Assembly (NCBI GenBank): GCA_949752795.1
Contig: CATKHW010000058.1
Location: forward strand, 434,001 to 498,000
DNA: 64,000 bases
Direction: 5' to 3'
Source of the DNA: Hyperoodon ampullatus
Taxonomy: Eukaryota > Chordata > Mammalia > Artiodactyla > Ziphiidae
This document shows positions 48,687 to 62,598 of this stretch, one piece after another. The first letter of the stretch is position 1, and each line of letters begins with the position of its first letter. Both the position numbers and the translations under genes were made by a program. Under the pieces are notes generated by a model, which ran no database searches, was not told the DNA's origin, and worked only from the letters and a program-made list of their open reading frames with translations.

Positions 48687-50425
48687 ATGAAAGGGAAGAG
48701 GGAGAACCAATGAGAGAGTAGCTGTTAGGCATTTGGACGGGCACATATCACTGTAATTTCCCGGCAGGAAGAAGAATTAACCAAAGTCTCAGCCACCCAC
48801 CGGGAATCAGTATAGATCCGGAACCAAAATTTTGGACTTGCGGTCAGCTCACCAAAAACGAGTTGAAAAATGGAGCTCAGGGGCACAGCAATTCACAAAC
48901 TGGCCGAGTAATAAAGGACAACTATCGTCCAAAAATCTGTTGAGGGAAGGCAACGAGGCGGACTTGAAAGCGAGGCAGAATAGCAGGAAACAGATTTCAA
49001 GAGGTACGTTGGAATCGCCTTTAAAGCACAGGAAGAGGGGCACAACTTCGACAATGATGCACTTGGCCAAAAAGGGCGTATGCGTTTTCTCCTGAATATA
49101 TTCAGGAGAAAACGCATACGCCCTTTTTGGCCAAGCAAGCAAGCGGGCAATGCAAATCTGCACTACAAAGAAGTATCACTTCCAACCGGTCAAAATGGAC
49201 ATCCACAAAATGTGTAAAAACCAGAAAGGCAAGACAGGCCCTGGAGAACAGGGAGCCTTGTTATGCTGATGGGCGGGATGTAAATTGCCAACTGCCTCTC
49301 TGGAGGAGTGCATTGTGTTCCCTAAAACAAGTAAAGAACAGAGCTACAGAGCCAAGGGCACTTCCAGTCTAGGGAATATACCTTGGGAAAACTGAAAATC
49401 AAAAAGACACAGCCACCCCAAAATTTAGGGCTGCACTGCTTACAAGGACCTCAACTTGGGTACACCTTAAATATCCCAGGAAATATAAAAATGGTTCAAA
49501 AAATTGTGGTACTTACGTACGATGGAATATCCCTCAGCCATGAAATCAATGTCATAAGACCAGTAGCAGCAAAATGGGTGGATTCAGGTACGATGATTCT
49601 TAGTGAAATAAGTCACACAGAAAAAGAAACTTATCAAAAGATATCACTTATGAAGATCCTGTAAACATGGCTACACTTGAACTGAGTTAGGAAAGAGAAC
49701 AGTGTCTCACATTTAGAAAACACTCTTATGCCTGCTTAAGGGGGAAGGAGAGGTGGGGTGATGCATAAAACCAGAGTTTGATATAAGCACAGGTACCGTT
49801 CCAAAAACCAACTATGGAATAGACAAGACCTACACCTTCCTCAGTGAAAGGGACTCAAAACCCCATATTTCCCGCAGAGGAATATATCTGTCTAGTAAGA
49901 ACCTTAAAACCTATGTATTGATATGTCTCCGTAAGGGAATCAAGTGTGTCTAGACTGGGATAAATATGGCAGCGAGAATCAGCTCAAACCCACTATAAAA
50001 AGGAATTTCAAAAATAAAACAAAAAAACTGGGAAATTCTTTACAATTCCTTCAGGGTCTCTGATGAAACCTGAAATGACCCTATCTACAATGACAGCTGG
50101 ATGTGGCATAAGGCTGGACACTTGGGACTGAGAGGATTGGTGAGATTGGGTGAGCAAATGCAGACCCTTTAAAGCAATAATGCATGGCACACATTCCATG
50201 GGTCCCAACTCTCCAGGTTGAAGGGAATATTACTACAGATATAACATGTACGGGAATCCTAGAGAACGGACACACTGTGAATACGAAAGGTTTCTAAAAC
50301 TCAACGAATAGTCCCTCTCCTGGTGCTCCGGTTTGACTTTCCATCTGCTTTATTATCAACCTCCCAACTTGGAGAGACAGCCCCTTTAACCTCCTGGTTC
50401 GCACAGGTTGCCAATTTGGCAGAGG
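48687..50425 (+). repeat. Satellite monomer M29
   Basis: 1,739 bp. Palindrome 49062-49135, perfect; L1 part 49150-50027. Left-type markers (CCGGAACC, TTTCAAGAGG) reappear here. Unique TTCCAACCGGTCAAAATGG near 49181, ATTCTTAGTG near 49597, TATCAAAAG near 49632 and CTGTCTAGTAAG near 49888. Confidence 0.95.
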
Positions 50426-52164
50426 ATGAAAGGGAAGAGGGAGAACCAATGAGAGAGTAGCTGTTAGGCATTTGGACGGGCACATATCACTGTAATTTCC
50501 CGGCAGGAAGAAGAATTAACCAAAGTCTCAGCCACCCACCGGGAATCAGTATAGATCCTGAACCAAAATTTTGGACTTGCGGTCAGCTCACCAAAAACGA
50601 GTTGAAAAATGGAGCTCAGGGGCACAACAATTCACAAACTGGCCGAGTAATAAAGGACAACTATCGTCCAAAAATCTGTTGAGGGAAGGCAACGAGGCGG
50701 ACTTGAAAGCGAGGCAGAATAGCAGGAAACAGATTTCCAGAGGTACGTTGGAATCGCCTTTAAAGCACAGGAAGAGGGGCACAACTTCGACAATGATGCA
50801 CTTGGCCAAAAAGGGCGTATGCGTTTTCTCCTGAATATATTCAGGAGAAAACGCATACGCCCTTTTTGACCAAGCAAGCAAGCGGGCAATGCAAATCTGC
50901 ACTACAAAGAAGTATCACTTCCCACCGGTCAAAAGGGACATCCACAAAATGTGTAAAAACCAGAAAGGCAAGACAGGCCCTGGAGAACAGGGAGCCTTGT
51001 TATGCTGATGGGTGGGATGTAAATTGCCAACTGCCTCTCTGGAGGAGTGCATTGTGTTCCCTAAAACAAGTAAACAACAGAGCTACAGAGCCAAGGGCAC
51101 TTCCAGTCTAGGGAATATACCTTGGGAAAACTGAAAATCAAAAAGACACAGCCACCCCAAAATTTAGGGCTGCACTGCTTACAAGGACCTCAACTTGGGT
51201 ACACCTTAAATATCCCAGGAAATATAAAAATGGTTCAAAAAATTGTGGTACTTACGTACGATGGAATATCCCTCAGCCATGAAATCAATGTCATAAGACC
51301 AGTAGCAGCAAAATGGGTGGATTCAGGTACGATGATTCTAAGTGAAATAAGTCACACAGAAAAAGAAACTTATCATAAGATATCACTTATGAAGATCCTG
51401 TAAACATGGCTACACTTGATCTGAGTTAGGAAAGAGAACAGTGTCTCACATTTAGAAAACACTCTTATGCCTGCTTAAGGGGGAAGGAGAGGTGGGGTGA
51501 TGCATAAAACCAGAGTTTGATATAAGCACAGGTACCGTTCCAAAAACCAACTATGGAATAGACAAGACCTACACCTTCCTCAGTGAAAGGGACTCAAAAC
51601 CCCATATTTCCTGCAGAGGAATATATCTGACTAGTAAGAATCTTAAAACCTATGTATTGATATGTCTCCGTAAGGGAATCAAGTGTGTCTAGACTGGCAT
51701 AAACATGGCAGCGAGAATCAGCTCAAACCCACTCTAAAAAGGAATTTCAAAAACAAAACAAAAAAACTCGGAAATTCTTTACAATTCCTTCAGGGTCTCT
51801 GATGAAACCTGGAATGACCCTATCTACAACGACAGCGGGATGTGGCATAAGGAGGGACACTTGGGACTGAGACGATTTGTGAGATTGGGTGAGCAAATGC
51901 AGACCCTTTAAAGCACAAATGCCTGGCACCCATTCAATGGGTCCCAACTCTCCAGGTTGAAGGGAATATTACTACAGCTATAACATGTATGGGAAACCTA
52001 GAGAACGGACACACTGTGAATACAAAAGGTTTCTAAAACTCAACGAATAGTCCCTCTCCTGGTGCTCCGGTTTGACTTTCCATCTGCTTTATTATCAACC
52101 TCCCAACTTGGAGAGACAGCCCCTTTAACCTCCTGGTTCGCACAGGTTGCCAATTTGGCAGAGG
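50426..52164 (+). repeat. Satellite monomer M30, with diverged 3' tract
   Basis: 1,739 bp. Palindrome 50801-50874 with one mismatch (A at 50869); L1 part 50889-51766. CTTGATCTGAG near 51415. A tract at 51697-52024 carries about 20 substitutions relative to M31, for example CACTCTAAAAAGG, ACAACGACAGCGGG, GACGATTTGTG and GCACAAATGCCTGG. The same tract recurs in M32 and M35. Confidence 0.95.
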
Positions 52165-53903
52165 ATGAAAGGGAAGAGGGAGAACCAATGAGAGAGTAGC
52201 TGTTAGGCATTTGGACGGGCACATATCACTGTAATTTCCCGGCAGGAAGAAGAATTAACCAAAGTCTCAGCCACCCACCGGGAATCAGTATAGATCCTGA
52301 ACCAAAATTTTGGACTTGCGGTCAGCTCACCAAAAACGAGTTGAAAAATGGAGCTCAGGGGCACAGCAATTCACAAACTGGCCGAGTAATAAAGGACAAC
52401 TATCGTCCAAAAATCTGTTGAGGGAAGGCAACGAGGCGGACTTGAAAGCGAGGCAGAATAGCAGGAAACAGATTTCCAGAGGTACGTTGGAATCGCCTTT
52501 AAAGCACAGGAAGAGGGGCACAACTTCGACAATGATGCACTTGGCCAAAAAGGGTGTATGCGTTTTCTCCTGAATATATTCAGGAGAAAACGCATACGCC
52601 CTTTTTGACCAAGCAAGCAAGCGGGCAATGCAAATCTGCACTACAAAGAAGTATCACTTCCCACCCGTCAAAAGGGACATCCACAAAATGTGTAAAAACC
52701 AGAAAGGCAAGACAGGCCCTGGAGAACAGGGAGCCTTGTTATGCTGATGGGCGGGATGTAAATTGCCAACTGCCTCTCTGGAGGAGTGCATTGTGTTCCC
52801 TAAAACAAGTAAACAACAGAGCTACAGAGCCAAGGGCACTTCCAGTCTAGGGAATATACCTTGGGAAAACTGAAAATGAAAAAGACACAGCCACCCCAAA
52901 ATTTAGGGCTGCACTGCTTACAAGGACCTCAACTTGGGTACACCTTAAATATCCCAGGAAATATAAAAATGGTTCAAAAAATTGTGGTACTTACGTACGA
53001 TGGAATATCCCTCAGCCATGAAATCAATGTCATAAGACCAGTAGCAGCAAAATGGGTGGATTCAGGTACGATGATTCTAAGTGAAATAAGTCACACAGAA
53101 AAAGAAACTTATCATAAGATATCACTTATGAAGATCCTGTAAACATGGCTACACTTGAACTGAGTTAAGAAAGAGAACAGTGTCTCACATTTAGAAAACA
53201 CTCTTATGCCTGCTTAAGGGGGAAGGAGAGGTGGGGTGATGCATAAAACCAGAGTTTGATATAAGCACAGGTACCGTTCCAAAAACCAACTATGGAATAG
53301 ACAAGACCTACACCTTCCTCAGTGAAAGGGACTCAAAACCCCATATTTCCCGCAGAGGAGTATATCTGACTAGTAAGAATCTTAAAACCTATGTATTGAT
53401 ATGTCTCCGTAAGGGAATCAAGTGCGTCTAGACTGGCATAAACATGGCAGCGAGAATCAGCTCAAACCCACTATAAAAAGGAATTTCAAAAATAAAACAA
53501 AAAAACTGGGAAATTCTTTACAATTCCTTCAGGGTCTCTGATGAAACCTGAAATGACCCTATCTACAATGACAGCTGGATGTGGCATAAGGCTGGACACT
53601 TGGGACTGAGAGGATTGGTGAGATTGGGTGAGCAAATGCAGACCCTTTAAAGCAATAATGCATGGCACACATTCCATGGGTCCCAACTCTCCAGGTTGAA
53701 GGGAATATTACTACAGATATAACATGTACGGGAATCCTAGAGAACGGACACACTGTGAATACGAAAGGTTTCTAAAACTCAACGAATAGTCCCTCTCCTG
53801 GTGCTCCGGTTTGACTTTCCATCTGCTTTATTATCAACCTCCCAACTTGGAGAGACAGCCCCTTTAACCTCCTGGTTCGCACAGGTTGCCAATTTGGCAG
53901 AGG
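52165..53903 (+). repeat. Satellite monomer M31
   Basis: 1,739 bp. Palindrome 52540-52613 with two mismatches (T at 52555, A at 52608); L1 part 52628-53505. Unique CCCACCCGTC near 52661 and GAAAATGAAAAAG near 52873. TTAAGAAAGAG and GAGGAGTATAT are shared with M34 and M37. Confidence 0.95.
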
Positions 53904-55642
53904 ATGAAAGGGAAGAGGGAGAACCAATGAGAGAGTAGCTGTTAGGCATTTGGACGGGCACATATCACTGTAATATCCCGGCAGGAAGAAGAATTAACCA
54001 AAGTCTCAGCCACCCACCGGGAATCAGTATAGATCCTGAACCAAAATTTTGGACTTGCGGTCAGCTCACCAAAAACGAGTTGAAAAATGGAGCTCAGGGG
54101 CACAGCAATTCACAAACTGGCCGAGTAATAAAGGACAACTATCGTCCAAAAATCTGTTGAGGGAAGGCAACGAGGCGGACTTGAAAGCGAGGCAGAATAG
54201 CAGGAAACAGATTTCCAGAGGTACGTTGGAATCGCCTTTAAAGCACAGGAAGAGGGGCACAACTTCGACAATGATGCACTTGGCCAAAAAGGGCGTATGC
54301 GTTTTCTCCTGAATATATTCAGGAGAAAACGCATACGCCCTTTTTGACCAAGCAAGCAAGCGGGCAATGCAAATCTGCACTACAAAGAAGTATCACTTCC
54401 CACCGGTCAAAAGGGACATCCACAAAATGTGTAAAAACCAGAAAGGCAAGACAGGCCCTGGAGAACAGGGAGCCTTGTTATGCTGATGGGCGGGATGTAA
54501 ATTGCCAACTGCCTCTCTGGAGGAGTGCATTGTGTTCCCTAAAACAAGTAAACAACAGAGCTACAGAGCCAAGGGCACTTCCAGTCTAGGGAATATACCT
54601 TGGGAAAACTGAAAATCAAAAAGACACAGCCACCCCAAAATTTAGGGCTGCACTGCTTACAAGGACCTCAACTTGAGTACACCTTAAATATCCCAGGAAA
54701 TATAAAAATGGTTCAAAAAATTGTGGTACTTACGTACGATGGAATATCCCTCAGCCATGAAATCAATGTCATAAGACCAGTAGCAGCAAAATGGGTGGAT
54801 TCAGGTACGATGATTCTAAGTGAAATAAGTCACACAGAAAAAGAAACTTATCATAAGATATCACTTATGAAGATCCTGTAAACATGGCTACACTTGATCT
54901 GAGTTAGGAAAGAGAACAGTGTCTCACATTTAGAAAACACTCTTATGCCTGCTTAAGGGGGATGGAGAGGTGGGGTGATGCATAAAACCAGAGTTTGATA
55001 TAAGCACAGGTACCGTTCCAAAAACCAACTATGGAATAGACAAGACCTACACCTTCCTCAGTGAAAGGGACTCAAAACCCCATATTTCCCGCAGAGGAAT
55101 ATATCTGACTAGTAAGAATCTTAAAACCTATGTATTGATATGTCTCCGTAAGGGAATCAAGTGTGTCTAGACTGGCATAAACATGGCAGCGAGAATCAGC
55201 TCAAACCCACTCTAAAAAGGAATTTCAAAAACAAAACAAAAAAACTGGGAAATTCTTTACAATTCCTTCAGGGTCTCTGATGAAACCTGGAATGACCCTA
55301 TCTACAACGACAGCGGGATGTGGCATAAGGAGGGACACTTGGGACTGAGACGATTTGTGAGATTGGGTGAGCAAATGCAGACCCTTTAAAGCACAAATGC
55401 CTGGCACCCATTCAATGGGTCCCAACTCTCCAGGTTGAAGGGAATATTACTACAGCTATAACATGTATGGGAAACCTAGAGAACGGACACACTGTGAATA
55501 CAAAAGGTTTCTAAAACTCAACGAATAGTCCCTCTCTTGGTGCTCCGGTTTGACTTTCCATCTGCTTTATTATCAACCTCCCAACTTGGAGAGACAGCCC
55601 CTTTAGCCTCCTGGTTCGCACAGGTTGCCAATTTGGCAGAGG
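53904..55642 (+). repeat. Satellite monomer M32, with diverged 3' tract
   Basis: 1,739 bp. Palindrome 54279-54352 with one mismatch (A at 54347); L1 part 54367-55244. Unique TAATATCCCGG near 53971 and CTTGAGTAC near 54671. CTTGATCTGAG, GGGGGATGGAG, the diverged tract (55175-55502) and CCCTTTAGCCTCC are shared with M35. Confidence 0.95.
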
Positions 55643-57381
55643 ATGAAAGGGAAGAGGGAGAACCAATGAGAGAGTAGCTGTTAGGCATTTGGACGGGCAC
55701 ATATCACTGTAATTTCCCAGCAGGAAGAAGAATTAACCAAAGTCTCAGCCACCCACCGGGAATCAGTATAGATCCTGAACCAAAATTTTGGACTTGCGGT
55801 CAGCTCACCAAAAACGAGTTGAAAAATGGAGCTCAGGGGCACAGCAATTCACAAACTGGCCGAGTAATAAAGGACAACTATCGTCCAAAAATCTGTTGAG
55901 GGAAGGCAACGAGGCGGACTTGAAAGCGAGGCAGAATAGCAGGAAACAGATTTCCAGAGGTACGTTGGAATCGCCTTTAAAGCACAGGAAGAGGGGCACA
56001 ACTTCGACAATGATGCACTTGGCCAAAAAGGGCGTATGCGTTTTCTCCTGAATATATTCAGGAGAAAACGCATACGCCCTTTTTGACCAAGCAAGCAAGC
56101 GGGCAATGCAAATCTGCACTACAAAGAAGTATCACTTCCCACCGGTCAAAAGGGACATCCACAAAATGTGTAAAAACCAGAAAGGCAAGACAGGCCCTGG
56201 AGAACAGGGAGCCTTGTTATGCTGATGGGCGGGATGTAAATTGCCAACTGCCTCTCTGGAGGAGTGCATTGTGTTCCCTAAAACAAGTAAACAACAGAGC
56301 TACAGAGCCAAGGGCACTTCCAGTCTAGGGAATATACCTTGGGAAAACTGAAAATCAAAAAGACACAGCCACCCCAAAATTTAGGGCTGCACTGCTTACA
56401 AGGACCTCAACTTGGGTACACCTTAAATATCCCAGGAAATATAAAAATGGTTCAAAAAATTGTGGTACTTACGTACAATGGACTATCCCTCAGCCATGAA
56501 ATCAATGTCATAAGACCAGTAGCAGCAAAATGGGTGGATTCAGGTACGATGATTCTAAGTGAAATAAGTCACACAGAAAAAGAAACTTATCATAAGATAT
56601 CACTTATGAAGATCCTGTAAACATGGCTACACTTGAACTGAGTTAGGAAAGAGAACAGTGTCTCACATTTAGAAAACACTCTTATGCCTGCTTAAGGGGG
56701 AAGGAGAGGTGGGGTGATGCATAAAACCAGAGTTTGATATAAGCACAGGTACCGTTCCAAAAACCAACTATGGAATAGACAAGACCTACACCTTCCTCAG
56801 TGAAAGGGACTCAAAACCCCATATTTCCCGCAGAGGAATATATCTGACTAGTAAGAATCTTAAAACCTATGTATTGATATGTCTCCGTAAGGGAATCAAG
56901 TGTGTCTAGACTGGGATAAATATGGCAGCGAGAATCAGCTCAAACCCACTATAAAAAGGAATTTCAAAAATAAAACAAAAAAACTGGGAAATTCTTTACA
57001 ATTCCTTCAGGGTCTCTGATGAAACCTGAAATGACCCTATCTACAATGACAGCTGGATGTGGCATAAGGCTGGACACTTGGGACTGAGAGGATTGGTGAG
57101 ATTGGGTGAGCAAATGCAGACCCTTTAAAGCAATAATGCATGGCACACATTCCATGGGTCCCAACTCTCCAGGTTGAAGGGAATATTACTACAGATATAA
57201 CATGTACGGGAATCCTAGAGAACGGACACACTGTGAATACGAAAGGTTTCTAAAACTCAACGAATAGTCCCTCTCCTGGTGCTCCGGTTTGACTTTCCAT
57301 CTGCTTTATTATCAACCTCCCAACTTGGAGAGACAGCCCCTTTAACCTCCTGGTTCGCACAGGTTGCCAATTTGGCAGAGG
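55643..57381 (+). repeat. Satellite monomer M33
   Basis: 1,739 bp. Palindrome 56018-56091 with one mismatch (A at 56086); L1 part 56106-56983. ACGTACAATGG near 56471 is shared with M36; ACTATCC following it and TTTCCCAGCAGG near 55713 are unique. Confidence 0.95.
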
Positions 57382-59120
57382 ATGAAAGGGAAGAGGGAGA
57401 ACCAATGAGAGAGTAGCTGTTAGGCATTTGGACGGGCACATATCACTGTAATTTCCCGGCAGGAAGAAGAATTAACCAAAGTCTCAGCCACCCACCGGGA
57501 ATCAGTATAGATCCGGAACCAAAATTTTGGACTTGCGGTCAGCTCACCAAAAACGAGTTGAAAAATGGAGCTCAGGGGCACAGCAATTCACAAACTGGCC
57601 GAGTAATAAAGGACAACTATCGTCCAAAAATCTGTTGAGGGAAGGCAACGAGGCGGACTTGAAAGCGAGGCAGAATAGCAGGAAACAGATTTCCAGAGGT
57701 ACGTTGGAATCGCCTTTAAAGCACAGGAAGAGGGGCACAACTTCGACAATGATGCACTTGGCCAAAAAGGGCGTATGCGTTTTCTCCTGAATATATTCAG
57801 GAGAAAACGCATACGCCCTTTTTGGCCAAGCAAGCAAGTGGGCAATGCAAATCTGCACTACAAAGAAGTATCACTTCCCACCGGTCAAAAGGGACATCCA
57901 CAAAATGTGTAAAAACCAGAAAGGCAAGACAGGCCCTGGAGAACAGGGAGCCTTGTTATGCTGATGGGCGGGATGTAAATTGCCAACTGCCTCTCTGGAG
58001 GAGTGCATTGTGTTCCCTAAAACAAGTAAACAACAGAGCTACAGAGCCAAGGGCACTTCCAGTCTAGGGAATATACCTTGGGAAAACTGAAAATCAAAAA
58101 GACACAGCCACCCCGAAATTTAGGGCTGCACTGCTTACAAGGACCTCAACTTGGGTACACCTTAAATATCCCAGGAAATATAAAAATGGTTCAAAAAATT
58201 GTGGTACTTACGTACGATGGAATATCCCTCAGCCATGAAATCAATGTCATAAGACCAGTAGCAGCAAAATGGGTGGATTCAGGTACGATGATTCTAAGTG
58301 AAATAAGTCACACAGAAAAAGAAACTTATCATAAGATATCACTTATGAAGATCCTGTAAACATGGCTACACTTGAACTGAGTTAAGAAAGAGAACAGTGT
58401 CTCACATTTAGAAAACACTCTTATGCCTGCTTAAGGGGGAAGGAGAGGTGGGGTGATGCATAAAACCAGAGTTTGATATAAGCACAGGTACCGTTCCAAA
58501 AACCAACTATGGAATAGACAAGACCTACACCTTCCTCAGTGAAAGGGACTCAAAACCCCATATTTCCCGCAGAGGAGTATATCTGACTAGTAAGAATCTT
58601 AAAACCTATGTATTGATATGTCTCCGTAAGGGAATCAAGTGTGTCTAGACTGGGATAAATATGGCAGCGAGAATCAGCTCAAACCCACTATAAAAAGGAA
58701 TTTCAAAAATAAAACAAAAAAACTGGGAAATTCTTTACAATTCCTTCAGGGTCTCTGATGAAACCTGAAATGACCCTATCTACAATGACAGCTGGATGTG
58801 GCATAAGGCTGGACACTTGGGACTGAGAGGATTGGTGAGATTGGGTGAGCAAATGCAGACCCTTTAAAGCAATAATGCATGGCACACATTCCATGGGTCC
58901 CAACTCTCCAGGTTGAAGGGAATATTACTACAGATATAACATGTACGGGAATCCTAGAGAACGGACACACTGTGAATACGAAAGGTTTCTAAAACTCAAC
59001 GAATAGTCCCTCTCCTGGTGCTCCGGTTTGACTTTCCATCTGCTTTATTATCAACCTCCCAACTTGGAGAGACAGCCCCTTTAACCTCCTGGTTCGCACA
59101 GGTTGCCAATTTGGCAGAGG
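57382..59120 (+). repeat. Satellite monomer M34
   Basis: 1,739 bp. Palindrome 57757-57830, perfect; L1 part 57845-58722. CCGGAACC, CAAGCAAGTGGGC near 57831, CACCCCGAAATTT near 58109, TTAAGAAAGAG and GAGGAGTATAT are all shared with M37. Confidence 0.95.
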
Positions 59121-60859
59121 ATGAAAGGGAAGAGGGAGAACCAATGAGAGAGTAGCTGTTAGGCATTTGGACGGGCACATATCACTGTAATTTCCCGGCA
59201 GGAAGAAGAATTAACCAAAGTCTCAGCCACCCACCGGGAATCAGTATAGATCCTGAACCAAAATTTTGGACTTTCGGTCAGCTCACCAAAAACGAGTTGA
59301 AAAATGGAGCTCAGGGGCACAGCAATTCACAAACTGGCCGAGTAATAAAGGACAACTATCGTCCAAAAATCTGTTGAGGGAAGGCAACGAGGCGGACTTG
59401 AAAGCGAGGCAGAATAGCAGGAAACAGATTTCCAGAGGTACGTTGGAATCGCCTTTAAAGCACAGGAAGAGGGGCACAACTTCGACAATGATGCACTTGG
59501 CCAAAAAGGGCGTATGCGTTTTCTCCTGAATATATTCAGGAGAAAACGCATACGCCCTTTTTGACCAAGCAAGCAAGCGGGCAATGCAAATCTGCACTAC
59601 AAAGAAGTATCACTTCCCACCGGTCAAAAGGGACATCCACAAAATGTGTAAAAACCAGAAAGGCAAGACAGGCCCTGGAGAACAGGGAGCCTTGTTATGC
59701 TGATGGGCGGGATGTAAATTGCCAACTGCCTCTCTGGAGGAGTGCATTGTGTTCCCTAAAACAAGTAAACAACAGAGCTACAGAGCCAAGGGCACTTCCA
59801 GTCTAGGGAATATACCTTGGGAAAACTGAAAATCAAAAAGACACAGCCACCCCAAAATTTAGGGCTGCACTGCTTACAAGGACCTCAACTTGGGTACACC
59901 TTAAATATCCCAGGAAATATAAAAATGGTTCAAAAAATTGTGGTACTTACGTACGATGGAATATCCCTCAGCCATGAAATCAATGTCATAAGACCAGTAG
60001 CAGCAAAATGGGTGGATTCAGGTACGATGATTCTAAGTGAAATAAGTCACACAGAAAAAGAAACTTATCATAAGATATCACTTATGAAGATCCTGTAAAC
60101 ATGGCTACACTTGATCTGAGTTAGGAAAGAGAACAGTGTCTCACATTTAGAAAACACTCTTATGCCTGCTTAAGGGGGATGGAGAGGTGGGGTGATGCAT
60201 AAAACCAGAGTTTGATATAAGCACAGGTACCGTTCCAAAAACCAACTATGGAATAGACAAGACCTACACCTTCCTCAGTGAAAGGGACTCAAAACCCCAT
60301 ATTTCCCGCAGAGGAATATATCTGACTAGTAAGAATCTTAAAACCTATGTATTGATATATCTCCGTAAGGGAATCAAGTGTGTCTAGACTGGCATAAACA
60401 TGGCAGCGAGAATCAGCTCAAACCCACTCTAAAAAGGAATTTCAAAAACAAAACAAAAAAACTGGGAAATTCTTTACAATTCCTTCAGGGTCTCTGATGA
60501 AACCTGGAATGACCCTATCTACAACGACAGCGGGATGTGGCATAAGGAGGGACACTTGGGACTGAGACGATTTGTGAGATTGGGTGAGCAAATGCAGACC
60601 CTTTAAAGCACAAATGCCTGGCACCCATTCAATGGGTCCCAACTCTCCAGGTTGAAGGGAATATTACTACAGCTATAACATGTATGGGAAACCTAGAGAA
60701 CGGACACACTGTGAATACAAAAGGTTTCTAAAACTCAACGAATAGTCCCTCTCCTGGTGCTCCGGTTTGACTTTCCATCTGCTTTATTATCAACCTCCCA
60801 ACTTGGAGAGACAGCCCCTTTAGCCTCCTGGTTCGCACAGGTTGCCAATTTGGCAGAGG
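59121..60859 (+). repeat. Satellite monomer M35, with diverged 3' tract
   Basis: 1,739 bp. Palindrome 59496-59569 with one mismatch (A at 59564); L1 part 59584-60461. Near-twin of M32 at 5,217 bp, including the diverged tract 60392-60719. Unique GGACTTTCGGTC near 59268 and GATATATCTCC near 60354. Confidence 0.95.
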
Positions 60860-62598
60860 ATGAAAGGGAAGAGGGAGAACCAATGAGAGAGTAGCTGTTA
60901 GGCATTTGGACGGGCACATATCACTGTAATTTCCCGGCAGGAAGAAGAATTAACCAAAGTCTCAGCCACCCACCGGGAATCAGTATAGATCCTGAACCAA
61001 AATTTTGGACTTGCGGTCAGCTCACCAAAAACGAGTTGAAAAATGGAGCTCAGGGGCACAGCAATTCACAAACTGGCCGAGTAATAAAGGACAACTATCG
61101 TCCAAAAATCTGTTGAGGGAAGGCAACGAGGCGGACTTGAAAGCGAGGCAGAATAGCAGGAAACAGATTTCCAGAGGTACGTTGGAATCGCCTTTAAAGC
61201 ACAGGAAGAGGGGCACAACTTCGACAATGATGCACTTGGCCAAAAAGGGCGTATGCGTTTTCTCCTGAATATATTCAGGAGAAAACGCATACGCCCTTTT
61301 TGACCAAGCAAGCAAGCGGGCAATGCAAATCTGCACTACAAAGAAGTATCACTTCCCACCGGTCAAAAGGGACATCCACAAAATGTGTAAAAACCAGAAA
61401 GGCAAGACAGGCCCTGGAGAACAGGGAGCCTTGTTATGCTGATGGGCGGGATGTAAATTGCCAACTGCCTCTCTGGAGGAGTGCATTGTGTTCCCTAAAA
61501 CAAGTAAACAACAGAGCTACAGAGCCAAGGGCACTTCCAGTCTAGGGAATATACCTTGGGAAAACTGAAAATCAAAAAGACACAGCCACCCCAAAATTTA
61601 GGGCTGCACTGCTTACAAGGACCTCAACTTGGGTACACCTTAAATATCCCAGGAAATATAAAAATGGTTCAAAAAATTGTGGTACTTACGTACAATGGAA
61701 TATCCCTCAGCCATGAAATCAATGTCATAAGACCAGTAGCAGCAAAATGGGTGGATTCAGGTACGATGATTCTAAGTGAAATAAGTCACACAGAAAAAGA
61801 AACTTATCATAAGATATCACTTATGAAGATCCTGTAAACATGGCTACACTTGAACTGAGTTAGGAAAGAGAACAGTGTCTCACATTTAGAAAACACTCTT
61901 ATGCCTGCTTAAGGGGGAAGGAGAGGTGGGGTGATGCATAAAACCAGAGTTTGATATAAGCACAGGTACCGTTCCAAAAACCAACTATGGAATAGACAAG
62001 ACCTACACCTTCCTCAGTGAAAGGGACTCAAAACCCCATATTTCCCGCAGAGGAATATATCTGACTAGTAAGAATCTTAAAACCTATGTATTGATATGTC
62101 TCCGTAAGGGAATCAAGTGTGTCTAGACTGGGATAAATATGGCAGCGAGAATCAGCTCAAACCCACTATAAAAAGGAATTTCAAAAATAAAACAAAAAAA
62201 CTGGGAAATTCTTTACAATTCCTTCAGGGTCTCTGATGAAACCTGAAATGACCCTATCTACAATGACAGCTGGATGTGGCATAAGGCTGGACACTTGGGA
62301 CTGAGAGGATTGGTGAGATTGGGTGAGCAAATGCAGACCCTTTAAAGCAATAATGCATGGCACACATTCCATGGGTCCCAACTCTCCAGGTTGAAGGGAA
62401 TATTACTACAGATATAACATGTACGGGAATCCTAGAGAACGGACACACTGTGAATACGAAAGGTTTCTAAAACTCAACGAATAGTCCCTCTCCTGGTGCT
62501 CCGGTTTGACTTTCCATCTGCTTTATTATCAACCTCCCAACTTGGAGAGACAGCCCCTTTAACCTCCTGGTTCGCACAGGTTGCCAATTTGGCAGAGG
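60860..62598 (+). repeat. Satellite monomer M36
   Basis: 1,739 bp. Palindrome 61235-61308 with one mismatch (A at 61303); L1 part 61323-62200. Near-twin of M33 (ACGTACAATGG near 61688), without M33's private changes. Confidence 0.95.
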
